A stretch of DNA of 64,000 nucleotides from Agrocybe praecox (GCA_964017145.1 OZ024842.1:4092001-4156000), one strand, 5' to 3'; counted from the stretch's first letter, positions 1-11,699 are shown. Program-made: numbers and translations. The notes: a model not told the origin generated them from the sequence alone.

Positions 1-1491
1 TCACCGGGAGGTCTGTAGGAAGGAATATGCCCAACGTCATTCCCGGAGTAGGCACAGGATGTGTGATAGGCACTGTTGGAGAAACGGGTGAGAAATCCGC
101 ATTTAAATCGATGTTCGAAGACGACCGGGAAACGTCTGCGACTAGTCCAATTTCAGGTAGCGGAGAGCTAGACCCAGCTCGAGCCGCAGTTTGCTCCAAA
201 GTGTCGATCGTGGCCCCAGCTTCCTCAATTTCTTTGGCATCCAATGCTGGATATCCTTCTTCGACATCCAAAGCGCGTGCCTGACATTCAGTACGAGCTG
301 AATAAACGAATGAATATTGTCGTGCAATGATACGCTGTATTCAAAACTTACAAAAACATTGCTTGAGATATTGGCCATATATTGGCACAATGCTTTTCTT
401 GTAGCGAGCGCGTTCAGCGCGACCAAAGTTCATCTTGATGTCGCCGCTCGTGGTACCGGAATGAACACTAATATACAGATGTAAGTACCCTAGCCAGCAA
501 GTACCATACAACCGAGAACATACCTGACAACATTCAAACGTCCGCCGTGGGCTGGCTCTGGTCTGCCGGTAATCAGGGTGGCATGCCACCCAGTTGCTTC
601 GCACAAAAGATCGAGAATAGGCTGCACAAATCGAACAAGTCCCTGAATACATCTGTGAGAAAATTGTATTTAAAAAAATCGTAGACCAAGAGTAGAAATA
701 AATACACACTTTTGTCGGTCAGCCGCAGCTACTGAGATTGGGGTTTTTAAGCCTTCTTCCCATCTAGCGAGTGCGATGGCGTGTTCTTCCGAAGCTTGGA
801 CCCCCCATCCCTCTTGCTCCACAGCCGGAAGTTGCTTGAACATATCCCTCGCAATCTTCTCTCGACGAACTGCGCAAGCACGATGAGGCAAGCTTTCCGC
901 GAGCACTTGCCTCTTCAATTCAGCCTCGATTTCGTGACGATAGGACATCCGCCATATGTTAACAGGTGCTTTACGGCGTGGACGAGTAGTGGTTTGGCCG
1001 GTGAGTTTACATATCAAAGTACGATAGGGATTATCAGCACCCGAGTCCTGAGGGTCAAGGTCGTGGTCTTTCATATACTGGTAGGCCAACCAACGTTTAA
1101 TTTGCTGCACAAAACAATAAGACGTCATCAGATTTATCGATTATCTGTGACAAAGTCACAATGACCGTGTACGCACCGCTTTTCTAAACTCCAATAACTT
1201 CTTTCTCATTTGACGTTGTAGGGTCACTTCTTCCAGTTCTTCAGGGCTCAGTGTTGCCTCGTCTATCGGTGCAAGCTCCTCGTCCGGCCCATCATCGTCA
1301 ACAGCGAGCAACTCCTCTGGTGTGGGCTCCACGTCGTGAGGCAGATCAACGGGAAATCGCTTAAAATAGCGACGCTGAATAGTCACGACGGCATCTGCAG
1401 CGTAGCCACCAGCAACACCAGCAATGTATGTCTCCTTCTCCCGAAGTAGGAAATCCTTACGCGCTCCTTTGAAAGACCCGGGGTTTACCAT
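1..1491 (-). CDS. Uncharacterised Agaricomycete protein, partial (runs off the left edge)
   Basis: Five exons on the minus strand: 1177-1491, 710-1104, 524-652, 352-467 and 1-297 (open at the window edge), joined by GT-AG introns of 54-72 bp that keep one frame. I chose the ATG at 1491 (MVNPGSFKGAR...) because the frame upstream offers only a TTG before a stop. The protein begins with a basic stretch, then an acidic linker, then a Lys/Arg-rich segment (exon 2) with W, basic and EEH/W spacing that loosely recalls an HMG-box. Next comes a well-ordered segment (CIQGLVRFVQPILDLL, then SVHSGTTSGDIKMNF). Exon 5 is Ser/Pro/acidic and probably disordered. From memory this looks like a common but unnamed mushroom family, and I assign no function. 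It is divergent from the gene at 1595. Confidence 0.7.
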
Positions 1492-1594
1492 TCTATGCAA
1501 AGCCGATAAGTCAAATCTCAAGCATCACAAAATCGAAAACCTACGTATCAATCCGTTTACTGTGAGCGCGAAGGAGTAGGAGACTCGGAGCAGG
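1492..1594. promoter_or_regulatory. Short divergent promoter region
   Basis: Only 103 bp separate the two divergent start codons at 1491 (minus) and 1595 (plus), so both promoters must share this interval or reach into the genes. No clear TATA box is seen. The inference depends on both start codon choices. Confidence 0.35.
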
Positions 1595-3833
1595 ATGGGC
1601 AATAAAAAGTTACAGGTATGTACACATAACCTCTTTAATTATTTTTTCGCGTCATTTACGAGATCTAACAGAGTCAGATCTCCGATGAAGGACTCCGAAA
1701 GCAAGGCATCAATATCGAAAATGCGTCCACAAACGAGATATCAACCCTGCCGCCTCATCTTTCCTCAGGGTCTTTCTCTGCAGAAAATTCCCCAAGTCCT
1801 ATCCTATATATGGCTAATAGAACGGAGACGAAATCGTGAGTTTGCGTCTGTTTTCGGACAACCAAATTGACATAAAAGGCGTGAAGTTTAGGCCAGCAAA
1901 CCATCCCCAATTTCTCAAGTAATATGCAGCTCCCAAACTCTTCTAACTCTCAACTCCGCTCTGCTGGACCTCCAGCCCCCCTCACGGATACCCCTCTTGA
2001 TACAACCTCGTCCATAGCGGACAATCAACTCAACGCTACTGGTACGTTCGAGGCCCATATTCCTCATTTCGTAGCTTACACCCCCCGATTTCTTTAGGAA
2101 ATCTTCCCCAAAATGTGGTGCCCGCCGTTGGTAAGCTATTACACCAAATAATTCACTCCTCATTTCATCGCTTACATCCGCAATTGCTTTAGGAAATCAT
2201 CCCCAAAATGTGGTGCCCGTCGTTGGTAAGTTATGAATACTCTCTCCTCATTTCGTCGCTTACATCCCTGATTTCTTTAGGAAATGTTCCCCAAAATATG
2301 GTGCCCACCGTTGGTACGTTATTACACAAGATAACGCCCTTTGAAAATTTCTAACCCTATTTTAATAGGTCCCAACGTTAATGTTGCGCGCGCGCAAGGT
2401 CTTTGCCCTAACCATTCTGCGATTACAGCGCCCGATCCCGGATCGATGGTACCAACAGCTCCAGCTCCCTTTGGGCCAGGATACTACGTTATAATTTTTG
2501 GCGAAGAGGTCGGCATATTTGATGCATGGTATTTTTTATTTTACATATTTTCAAAATATCCGGCATAAAGCTAATCATGTATTTTTCTAGGTCTATTTCT
2601 CACCTCCCGTTAGCCAATTTCAGATACCTCTCTTTTGAGAGTTTCTATTCTTGGACCGAAGCCCATGATTTTTACTCAGCGGAGTTCGCAGCAGGGAGTG
2701 TCAGAATTCGTCGTGGTGGCATCATACATCCATGTCAACCCATCTCTCAATCTCGATCCACTTGTGCACCACCCGGACCATCCAGTGTCGCTCCTTCGGT
2801 TGCCGCTGCCTTACCTACTAATATTATCAATGCCATCAATCCTTCTATTTCGTTAAACCAGACTTCTTCTGGATCTGCAGAAGAACCAATTTACGTCAAC
2901 TCCAATGCCCCAACACCTGCAAGGCCAGGTACACAAGCGAGGCCGATCTATGTTCAATCCACCGACAACACCCCTATTGCTATTCGCAGGGTCCGATTCA
3001 CAGAAGAGAATGACCCAGACCAACGAACACCGGAACCTGCAATACAGGGTCAAGGAGTCGTTCTGGTGCCAGACACTCCTGATCAAATTCCAGCAGTCCA
3101 ACGTAGGCAGAATCCGAGAATTGTTGTGGTGGACGAATCTGATGATGAACGTTTGGACTATCTTCCACCTTATCCATCCTTGAGGAACCTTCGCAGATCT
3201 CCACCATCTTCTCCTCTCACTCGGGCCAGTGCACGCAGCATTCGTGGAACTCAGAACAATGCCAATCGCACTCGGAGCCTCATGTTTAATTCTCCAAAAA
3301 ACTCTGGATCTAGCGTTCCTACAAGCAGGGTTTTGGCTGCCGTCGATGCAGCTATTCCAAATTCAGTTATACCGTCAGCCTCTAACAGAGAAAAAATATC
3401 CTCTCTCGTAACCACTACATCTTCGCTTCCTCGTCCCTTCCCGATGAGTCCGCGTCCGCCAATCACCCCAGAGAATAAACGTCCTCGCTTTCAACCGCTC
3501 TTTTCCGGTGGCTTGTCAATTAGTTCCCCGAACAACATTGAAGAGCAGCTGAAATTAGAGGCTAGCTATCGCCGGTTCTTAGCTATTCAAGCATGCTTCA
3601 ATACAAACACAAGCGATGACATGAACGTTGACGATATGCTGAGTCCTATGCCATCTCCGTCTTCTAGTCAAATTGCTGAGGCCTCTTCTTCCACTGCCGT
3701 TCCAACAACTACCTCTGACAGCGAGTCCGAATTCAATGACATCCCTGAGCTCACGCCTGAGGAATATGATGAACTCTATGCCTCTCTTCAAGATCTTGGT
3801 CCAACCGCCAAGGGAAAGGCCCCCATGCACTAG
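1595..3833 (+). CDS. RNase H1 N-terminal (viroplasmin-like) domain protein
   Basis: Eight exons keep one frame: 1595-1615, 1672-1835, 1920-2041, 2098-2130, 2193-2225, 2281-2313, 2369-2528 and 2591-3833, coding for about 602 residues. Residues about 172-230 look like the small RNase H1 N-terminal or caulimovirus-type viroplasmin domain: YYVIIFGEEVGIFDAW, then (after an intron) a Leu/Phe stretch and SWTEAHDFYSAEFAAG. This fold binds nucleic acid hybrids in other proteins. Here no catalytic RNase H follows, only a long Ser/Pro-rich, probably disordered tail with acidic patches. The role is unknown, and such proteins are common in Agaricomycetes. The odd feature is three tandem 33-nt exons (listed separately). 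The first two exons are less certain than the rest; an alternative start is the ATG at 1924. Confidence 0.65.
2042..2313 (+). repeat. Tandem intron-plus-microexon repeat (3 copies)
   Basis: Three copies of a unit made of a 55-62 bp intron and a 33-nt exon. The exons are 2098-2130, 2193-2225 and 2281-2313. Each encodes an 11-residue repeat of the type GN(L/H/V)PQN(V/M)VP.V in the same phase. The introns share a block reading close to CCTCATTTCGTCGCTTACA followed by a TTTAG acceptor, so intron and exon were duplicated together. All three exons are multiples of three, so copy number can change without breaking the frame. Confidence 0.75.
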
Positions 3834-5012
3834 TTCCGACCGTGAATAATACTTCCATTCTCGTACACTCTTTCCCCTACCTGATACATTACGAATACTC
3901 AAAGGCCCTATGCCCTTAATATCTCTATGCTCCGATACCCCCTATGCTTATTTATGTACATATCTTGTTACTTCTGTTTATCACGGACTAGTTGCATTTG
4001 CTTCCTGTTTAGTTAGCCAGAATGCTATTTCTTTTCATATTTGCCAACACAGTTCAAGTGTAAGATTTTTGGTCCTAATAAAATTTTATTTTTTGTGTCT
4101 ATCCTGAATGAAATCTATCTAACATGGCTATCCCGTCCGAGTCAATGACTATCGGAACTTTCTCGTTGAAATTCTCTGTGTCATTCTTTGCATGTAGCAT
4201 CAGCCTCTAGGCTTCATGTAGATTTATTCCTAAAATATTGAAAAGCTTGCCATAGTTGTCTCCTGTCTCAAAAGTTTGGTAGGGTACCTTTGAGACCTTT
4301 CACGAGCTAAGCGACGCTCTTGTTCAATGTTTCTAGAAGACACTCATTGAGCACACAATCATATACTCTTAACGATGCATCATACCTTAGATATTTTTCA
4401 AGTCTAGCCAGCCGCGCGTTCTCTCGATTGTAGTCCTTATCTGAAAGCATTACAGTCTTTGTAATTATAAGACAACTGAGGAATGTTGAGGTCTGCGAGT
4501 CTAGCGTCCAGAAATAAGTACTCGTGAATCAGGTCTATTTATAGTAGAGCGTCAAAATTGGATCTATAAAGAGAACAGTAATACACGCACAATGAATGTG
4601 TTCGAATCGACTTTGGGGTGAGAATACGACGGAATTGAGCCCGCCTTACCAGTAAACATGGCCATAGGTGTCGTTAGTTTCAATCAATGGGTATAAATCT
4701 TACAAATTCTGAATTATATCGAGGAACGATACGAAGAGTGAACGACGGCTATGATTCATTGACTCAAAGGTATAGTAATCGGTTCAATCTAATGTACAGG
4801 GTTAATCTCTGGTTTCCCTACGCTATAAATTTCTCACTTCATTCCTTACTGCTCTTATTTTTGTTATATGTAATTTTACATGCATCCCACTTCTTTCATC
4901 GAGTTCCAAAATATATATATATTGACTTCGCAGACGAAATCACAATGCAAGTGTACAGATCACAAAAAAAAAAAGAGATTTATGCACACAAACTACAGTA
5001 ATCGTTAAGCAT
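3834..5012. other. Intergenic, AT-rich, no gene recognised
   Basis: No ORF with protein-like composition or recognisable domain was found on either strand between the viroplasmin-domain gene and the 3' end of the dioxygenase gene. An A-rich run lies near 4963-4973. Confidence 0.5.
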
Positions 5013-6614
5013 TCATGGACCCTGGCTGCCATCACTATGACTTGGGTGCTGAGAAAGAAGTGATAGGCCAAACTTCCACCGCATTTTGTTTTTCAACTCA
5101 TCCATGACCGCTTGCCAGGGCGTTAGAGATTTTCGATAAATTTCTGCCTTCGTGAAATTTGTGTCGACCCACCGAAACAATCCTCCAGCGGCGTACTGAG
5201 CGAACGAGTATCGTTTTTCGCCCGGACTCACGCAGGTGTTAGAATGGGAGAAGATGGCGGAAGGGATCAAGATAGTGGAGCCAGAGGGGAATATGATGAC
5301 CAGGCCGCACTCCCACAGGATTAGGTGTCCTCCTTTTTGAGGGTTGAATGATCCCAAGGCAGTGATCGAGCACCAGCCGAAGGATAAGTTGTTGAAGTCG
5401 CGATGTTTTGGACACACCGTCTGCGGTCCCATGTTGTATGTTGCAGCGGGAAAAATGCTTGTTTTGAAGCTACGTTCCAGGCCAGTGTCGTGTTCGTAGA
5501 GTTTCGTGAGTGTATCGGCATAGTAGTGGTGCAGATCTGGGGCCCACGTAGCCATCACGTCTGCCTTGGTGTTTGAGCAAACAGAGTTATGGGCGCATGA
5601 GGTGGGACGTACTTGATGCAAACCCTGCTAACCGTTGGAAAGCCTCCATCCCATTGAGTTCATCGATGACGGCCTGATTACGTGCAGTGTTCAAGAGATT
5701 CTTTGGCATTTTCTGGCCACCTCCGTGCGAGACCCCACACTGGAGATTGACGAAATCACTCTGACGATTTTGCTTTCGCTGCTTTGCGGGTATGTGGCAC
5801 CGGTCGCGACAGTTTTCCAGGGCATCGGCTGCTACTTTGTGGAGGGTATCCCAACTTGTGTCGGCCGGATGACCTGCACAAACGCCAAACACCTTTCCTC
5901 CTTTATCAATGAGAGGCATGACGGTTCTGTTTAGGGGTTGAATTCGTTGTAATATATAGATATATGGTGATATACGCACTTTCCATCCCAGTCAACCAAT
6001 TCAAAATTGAATTGGGATTTCTCCCCGACTATGTCCTCCAATGTATACTCTGTGGATGGTCGGCTCTTGTCACCGCGTCCTGTGTAGCCAGTAGAGACGA
6101 CTCTCGCTTTCGCGGGTTCGAAGGAAAGCCTGATCGTTTGAGCTTTCTTGAGATGCTTGGATGTGTTAATGTCCTTCGCAAGATTAGTGGTTTGAAGTTC
6201 TTCGCGTCGCAATTTTCGGTTCTTCTTACAATTTGCGTGAGCTTTTGCCCGCTTCCTTGCCTGACGAGAGCTGGGGGTGCCGGCATTTGGTTGTGCTGGG
6301 TCTTGAGGGGAAAGTACCTCGCCCATAGTAAAAGACGCGACGGCGTCTGGGCAAGAAATTGGAGGTGGTGGTGGAAGGTGGCCGGATGAAATTGGAGGTG
6401 GTGGCAGAAGGTGGCTGGATGAGGGATTAGGCGGGTCCATGTTGACGTCCTGTTGAGCCTCGGGTTCGGACTCCTCATCCTCATCCTCAGTGGTGAAGGG
6501 CGATAGGCTGAATATCCTGTCGAAATCACTTTGTTCGCGATCAATGCGGTCGTGTAGGAGCGCCTCGAGCTCAAATCCTGGGCAGCTGACTACCAGAGGT
6601 GTATTTTGTTTCAT
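5013..6614 (-). CDS. TET/JBP-like 2-oxoglutarate/Fe(II) dioxygenase
   Basis: Three exons (5980-6614, 5613-5926, 5013-5560; introns 53 and 52 bp) give a continuous 498-residue protein. Residues 1 to about 190 are low-complexity (acidic, then Pro-rich, then a basic RKRAKAH segment). The catalytic part, about 200-498, matches my memory of the fungal TET/JBP family: VDWDGK..MPLIDKGGKVFGV, then an iron-binding H-x-D (H369, D371 in CPKHRDFNNLSFGW), a distal His (H422 in FSHSNT), a 2-oxoglutarate-binding Arg (R433 in EKRYSF) and the conserved AQYAAGGLFRW. Known members oxidise 5-methylcytosine in DNA. These genes are expanded in Agaricomycetes and often lie beside KDZ transposons (Iyer and colleagues, 2014). 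All key residues are present, so it may be active. It faces away from the KDZ transposase at 7146. Nuclear location is inferred. Confidence 0.8.
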
Positions 6615-6670
6615 AGATAATTCCCTAATAGATACGTGAGTGGTATGCGAAGGGAAAAAACAATTCAATC

Positions 6671-6888
6671 GGAAGATAGGGTGTACACGTCCTGCAGTGT
6701 TTCCCCGTGCGCGAGGATTCCTAACATTCTGTGCACCCCATATACTTCTCGTGCAGAAGAAATGATGAACAATGGATAATGAAGATAAGGCGTACACGTC
6801 CTGCAGTGTTTCCCCGTGCGCGAGGATTCCTGACATTCTGTGCATCCTATATACTTCTTATGCTGAAGAAATGATGAATAAAGAATGA
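6671..6888. repeat. Tandem duplication, period 109 bp, 2 copies
   Basis: The block with GTACACGTCCTGCAGTG, then CCCCGTGCGCGAGGATTCCT and a TATACTTCT segment occurs at 6683 and again at 6792. The copies differ at only a few positions. It lies upstream of the dioxygenase start. Confidence 0.85.
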
Positions 6889-7058
6889 CGAAGGACTTAC
6901 CTCGAAAGTAACAGCACTGGACTGGACGCGTCCTATAGCAAAAGAAGGGAAAAAATAGATAATATAGGATCAAAGAGTTTAAGAGTCAAGACCCTACTAG
7001 ATCAATCAATAGTTCGCGAGCCGACTTGTCAACATGTCACATGTAGCGAAAGGTTTAA

Positions 7059-7068
7059 TATATAAATA
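7059..7068 (+). promoter_or_regulatory. TATA-like box of KDZ transposase
   Basis: TATATAAATA lies 78 bp before the ATG at 7146, a plausible core promoter distance. No experimental support. Confidence 0.45.
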
Positions 7069-7145
7069 GACGCTCCGGCACCAGTGCAAGCGAACCGGTA
7101 ACTTGGAAAATAGAACTTGCTCATATTTTCTGCTCGTCATGCGTC

Positions 7146-10100
7146 ATGTCTGGCTCTGTAAGAAGTAGGAAACGTCTGCGTATCACTGAAGGAGGAGGCG
7201 CATACCACGACCCTGTTCTGATAGAGGATGAATACTCGTTAGTCCACGTTCGCGAAGGTCGCCTGAGAAGGATAGGCAACAATGTGCGTACTGCACAGGT
7301 AAATCGCACTGCCCAACACTCCTCGGGTTCTTGGAACGCTGCTACGACTTGGACGCCACCAGACGATCCAAATTTTGCCCTTGATCCCAATGGAGACTGG
7401 TACGATGAACAGGTGGAGGCTCCTATCAAGCTCGCCGAGAACCCAGAGTGTATGGAAAAGTTGAAGACCAAAAGATTGAAAAGTTTCGTTGCAGTGAGTT
7501 CAGAGTATCTCCGTTGATGATCTCAAACTTACTCATATTTTTAGAAACGTCCTCATGTAGCATGGATGAAGCTTCATCGACAAGCATATTTAGATGAAAT
7601 GCTTCGTTGGGAAGGACGCGGGGATTTTAGACAAAGCAAGAGCTGTGGAGACTGTGTGGCTCGCTCAGCAGAGACTCCCGGCTTCCCTGAGTTCCGCTGC
7701 GACGAATGTTTCTTACCTGATCTTGTGTGTGGTACATGCTGCGTGAAATGACATCGAAACCAACCCTTTCACCGTATTCGGGTAAGTCGATAAATCTTTG
7801 TCTTCCTCATGTTGTATGTAATCTGACTGCTTTTATTTTTATTTTTTAGAGATGGAACTCTGGAAAATTTACTAGTGTTACGTTAAGAGAACTAGGCCTC
7901 AAGTTACAGCTAAACCACTCAAGCCTTTACTGCGACAACCCACTTCCATGCCACAACAAGATGCTCATCCTACACGTCAACGGCATACATAGTGTATCAG
8001 TGCAATACTGCGGCTGTAGTCGGGCAATTCCTCACCATATCCAACTCCTACGTCGCAAGTTATATCCTGCATCTCAACTCACAGTCAAATGTTGCGCGAC
8101 ATTCGAACTTCTTGCGCTTTTGCATAAACTCGCCCTGACGACGAAGGCCTCAACCTACGACTTCTATCGAGCACTTGAGAAAAGCACCACGAACCTTGGA
8201 TTTGACGCCCCGCCATCTCGTTATAAAGCCCTCATGAGAATGATCCTACAATGGCGACATCTCAAAATGTTGAAGTGGTCCGGTCGGGGTCACGATCCAA
8301 GCGGCGTCGAGGGCACCAAACCAGGGGACTTAGCCATGCAGTGCCCATCTTGCCCAATTCCTAACGTCAACCTGCCACGAGATTGGGAAGATGCTCCAAA
8401 GGAAATGCAGTAAGTGTCTATATTTTGATTTTTACTTCAAAGCTTACTCCACTTCGCAGGTTTCTATACATGACGATTATATGCATGGATGCCAATTTCC
8501 GGCTGAAGAATCAAGTCGTGTCGAACTATTCTCAAGATCCCGGTTTAGGAATTGGATGGTCGTATATGGTACCGAGACTGCCGTACGAGAGCTATGTCCT
8601 CAGTAGGGCAAATGATGAAGACGTAAGTAATCTTTTGGAGACTCCTTCTATTTCTCAAACTAACCAACTACTCTACGCAGATCAGCACATGCGTGGGTTT
8701 TCAGGCCTTAGCTAAGGCTAACACGAAATTTTCGGTTGGCCTACGGTACACGGGCGTTAATATGACCACCCGTGGTCGCTCGGAAATGATCTTGCCCTTG
8801 GGCGTGGGTAATCTGCATAAGGGTGAAAGGTTTGTCGTTTTACAACTTTGTTCTTTGCATTTTTACATACTAACTCGAGACCAGGTATGCGAACATGGAT
8901 TTTGTGTTCGCGTCAGCCCTCAAAAACGTCATGGTCCCCCTAGTATTGATAAGCTACGACATAGCTTGTCAATGGTTCGTCAACTTGTTCAAACGCATGG
9001 CCGAACACTGGCCAGAAGATCTAAAAATCCCAGAAAACAAGAAGATCGTACCCGCGATACCAAAGCTTCATGAGCCCATGCATCAGCCTGCAGGCCATCA
9101 AGTTTTTTCTTTGAACTACATACCTGGCGTTGGAATGTCCGACTGCGAAGTCCCAGAACGTGTTTGGGCTCCCCACAATGCCTTAGGTAACTCGACGAAG
9201 ACACAGGCACCAGGTTCGCGTCAGGACGTGTTGGACGACCACTTCGGATTCTGGAACTGGCTGAAGTATGTGGCTATGGGCTCTACTTTATTGCGTAAAA
9301 ATCGCGCGGCTATAGCAGAGCGGAACAAGCAAGTCGAGGCTCACCGAGGCCTAACAGAGTCGGTCAGCAAAGTGGACGAGAAAGCGACGACCAGATGGGA
9401 AAGTATATGCGTCTCTTGGGAGGCCGATGACTTTCCTAAAAAAAAAACGCAATCCTTATCACGCTGAGGGAGTGGGTATGTTTATGTTCAATTTCATCTA
9501 CTTTCATATATTTATGCTCGTCGTACGGATAGGTATTACCGAAGCAGAGGTCAAGAAACAGCTGGCAGATGAAGAGAGCCATCGGGTCAGCACCGGTGGA
9601 ATTTCATTGCATAGCACCAGTCCGTGGTCATTCGTATCCCTGGGCCTCGATTTGGAGGAGTCACAGTAAGTGATTCTCAACTTTATAATTGCTTGCTCTC
9701 ATCACCTTCCTCCTAGACGCCGGCTACGAAAGAAAGCCAAAGATGCGCTCGAAAATGCAACAGCAAAGAAAGAAGGGGGTTTATCCGAGCAACGAAATAC
9801 CCTAAGAAATCGCATAAAGGCCTGGGAACAGCTAATGCCAATATACATGCCAGGATTACTACAGTATCTAGCAGACACTTCGTCAACAGCTTCGCCGGCA
9901 CCTTCAACTCATTCCCTCAACCCCGAAGACTACGAGATATGGCTTCCATCGCGCGTTGCCTCCACCCGTCGTGCAATTGTCTGTCTGGCCGGACTTTCCA
10001 ATATAGAAGAGAAGTTGAGAAATGCCCAGCTTCAAGACTCGTTAGAAAGCCTACGCCGAACCTTGAGGGTGAAAACCCGAATGATTCAGTTTAAAAACAA

Positions 10101-10923
10101 GAATGTACGTGGGCAACGCGATGGTACACGCTCCCGCACAATGATCGACCGAGTGCACGACAAAGCCAAGGCAGCAGTAGAGAAATACCGTGCTGCAAGA
10201 ATCGCGAAGCTCGCGTTAGCTGGCCCTGGCGAATGGGAGAAGACATACCACGTCCTCAATGATGCCGATATTCGTGGGTACCAAGACCCAGATAAACTAC
10301 GCGTGCGTACTGGTCGACTTGGTGTATGGGAGGACGACCAGGATCAGGTCAACCACAACACGGTGCCTTCGCCAGAGACCACAATCAACAACAACAACTT
10401 CTTGTTCAATGAGACAAGGAGTCGTCGCGATGGTACTGGAGAAACTCGTCGCACCCTATCGTGGATTTGGATATCGGCTACTCTCGGGGATCCAGACGAT
10501 GTCAACAACGACGACATATTGCGTGTAGAATGGACGAAGAGTCGTGCGAGGGCAACGAGGGCAAAAGAAGAGGTTTTGCTGCTCCAGGAAGAGATGCGAC
10601 GTGTGCTTACTTATCTAGAATGGAAAGCACAATGGTGGAGAGGCAGGGTTTCCACGCGCGAGGACTCGAAAGGCGACCTTTCAGAAGGCCTCAAAGCATA
10701 CGCAATGGCTCAATCCGACATTCAAACGTCGCTTGCAGACCATTTTAGAAATTTGTGGGCTTCTCCTTTGCAAGACCCGGCCGAAAAAATATCCCCAGCA
10801 ACAATTGACACTAGCGACGATGAGGAGGAAGAGGGTGATGCGGATAGTCCTGGTGGCTACAAGGAAGGTGACAATGAGGAACAAGAGGATTTCACCGTCG
10901 ATTCCGACGATGACATTTTCTGA
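7146..10923 (+). pseudogene. KDZ (Kyakuja-Dileera-Zisupton) transposase, CxC2 type, disrupted
   Basis: Eight exons: 7146-7493, 7545-7781, 7850-8409, 8460-8622, 8681-8829, 8885-9475, 9533-9665 and 9717-10923, about 1128 codons. After a disordered N-terminus comes the CxC2-like cysteine cluster (CGDCVAR, then FRCDECF, CGTCC). An RNase H-fold transposase core follows, with the catalytic Asp in CMDANFRLK (codon 8488), the second in SYDIACQW (8958) and the Glu in VPERVW (9156). A helical region and an acidic tail end the protein. Two lesions break it: an in-frame TGA at 7749-7751 where Arg is expected, and a run of ten A around 9438-9447 that needs nine to keep frame. Total exon length is one base over a multiple of three, which fits a single insertion. 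The acidic residues of the active site are intact, so decay looks recent. Terminal inverted repeats were not found by eye. Confidence 0.88.
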
Positions 10924-11149
10924 ATATTGTCACTACAACGATGACGAGGCATGGACGGCGGTGACAAGGGTTGGACAGCGGGGGCCACTATTTGATAATT
11001 AGTATATATATTGGATGTAGAAGTAGTGTATTATACTAAATAAATGATTTTTCAAATATGATTTTTACATGTTTTGGAAAGGATGTACTAAAATGGCAAT
11101 ATCTGCCAAATTGGGAAGTGCCGTTTCAGAACATTACTAACTAGTCGCT
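10924..11149. other. KDZ downstream flank
   Basis: Sequence after the transposase stop turns AT-rich. No gene and no obvious terminal inverted repeat was seen. Confidence 0.35.
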
Positions 11150-11480
11150 TGTTTAGTATCTAATCTAATCTATGTCTGATATATATGTAGAGTAAATATA
11201 GTAGGTACTAAAAATGATCATATCTAAACTAAAAATAGTGCAACACCGGAAATGATCAAAATAAACTAAAAATAGGTTGTCATCCACTTTCATGCTTTGC
11301 CATCCACCCCGTCCCGCCCTCTTTTGATGGCGCAAAGGGTGCCAAAAAATCAAAAAATATTCTTACATTATATCTGAGCTTTTTCCGGGCCCCGAACAAT
11401 GCCCGACGCAGCGCAGGAGCCTAATTACAGCGGCGGGCACCTCGGGGACGCTGTTCCCGGCGTTGTTTACACGTGTTTAC
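11150..11480. repeat. Dispersed repeat R1, copy 1 (partial)
   Basis: Shares with 13885-14460 and 29490-30117 an ordered set of blocks: CATCC..TTT.ATG.TTTGC, CCTCTTTTGATGGCGCAAAG, a TACATTATATCT block, GAACGATGCCCGACGCAGCG-like sequence, then CGGGCACCTCGGGGAC. It contains no ORF. This copy diverges after about 11480. Confidence 0.7.
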
Positions 11481-11699
11481 CTGTGCTCGCCCCCTGTGAG
11501 CAGCCCCGGCAGCCCCGGCAATGTCTCTCCCTCAGAGGTGAGGTGTCCGAAAGCGGAAGGTAGCAAACTGCCTACCAGGATGTATACTTTAGTATAGGCA
11601 ACTGCCTATATTTGATATAGAATTATAGCTGCACTGGCTGCCTACATGCTGGGTGGTGCCTATCCGATGGTGCCCACGCGTCGTGCTCGCTCGTGTATA

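Larger units (their letters stand above)
6615..7145. promoter_or_regulatory. Divergent intergenic region between dioxygenase and KDZ transposase
   Basis: 531 bp lie between the two start codons. The interval holds a 109-bp tandem duplication and a TATA-like box close to the transposase start. It probably contains both promoters (inference). Confidence 0.5.

Noticed and set aside
1156..1521. Start of the first minus-strand gene upstream of 1491
   Set aside because: The upstream extension begins with TTG and is preceded by a stop; the ATG at 1491 fits better.
4687..5001. 104-residue plus ORF
   Set aside because: Low-information AT-rich sequence with no motif, overlapping the 3' side of the dioxygenase gene.
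7146..10923. TGA at 7749 as a programmed recoding site
   Set aside because: A separate frameshift lies downstream, and the Arg codon CGA is one transition away. Ordinary decay is simpler.
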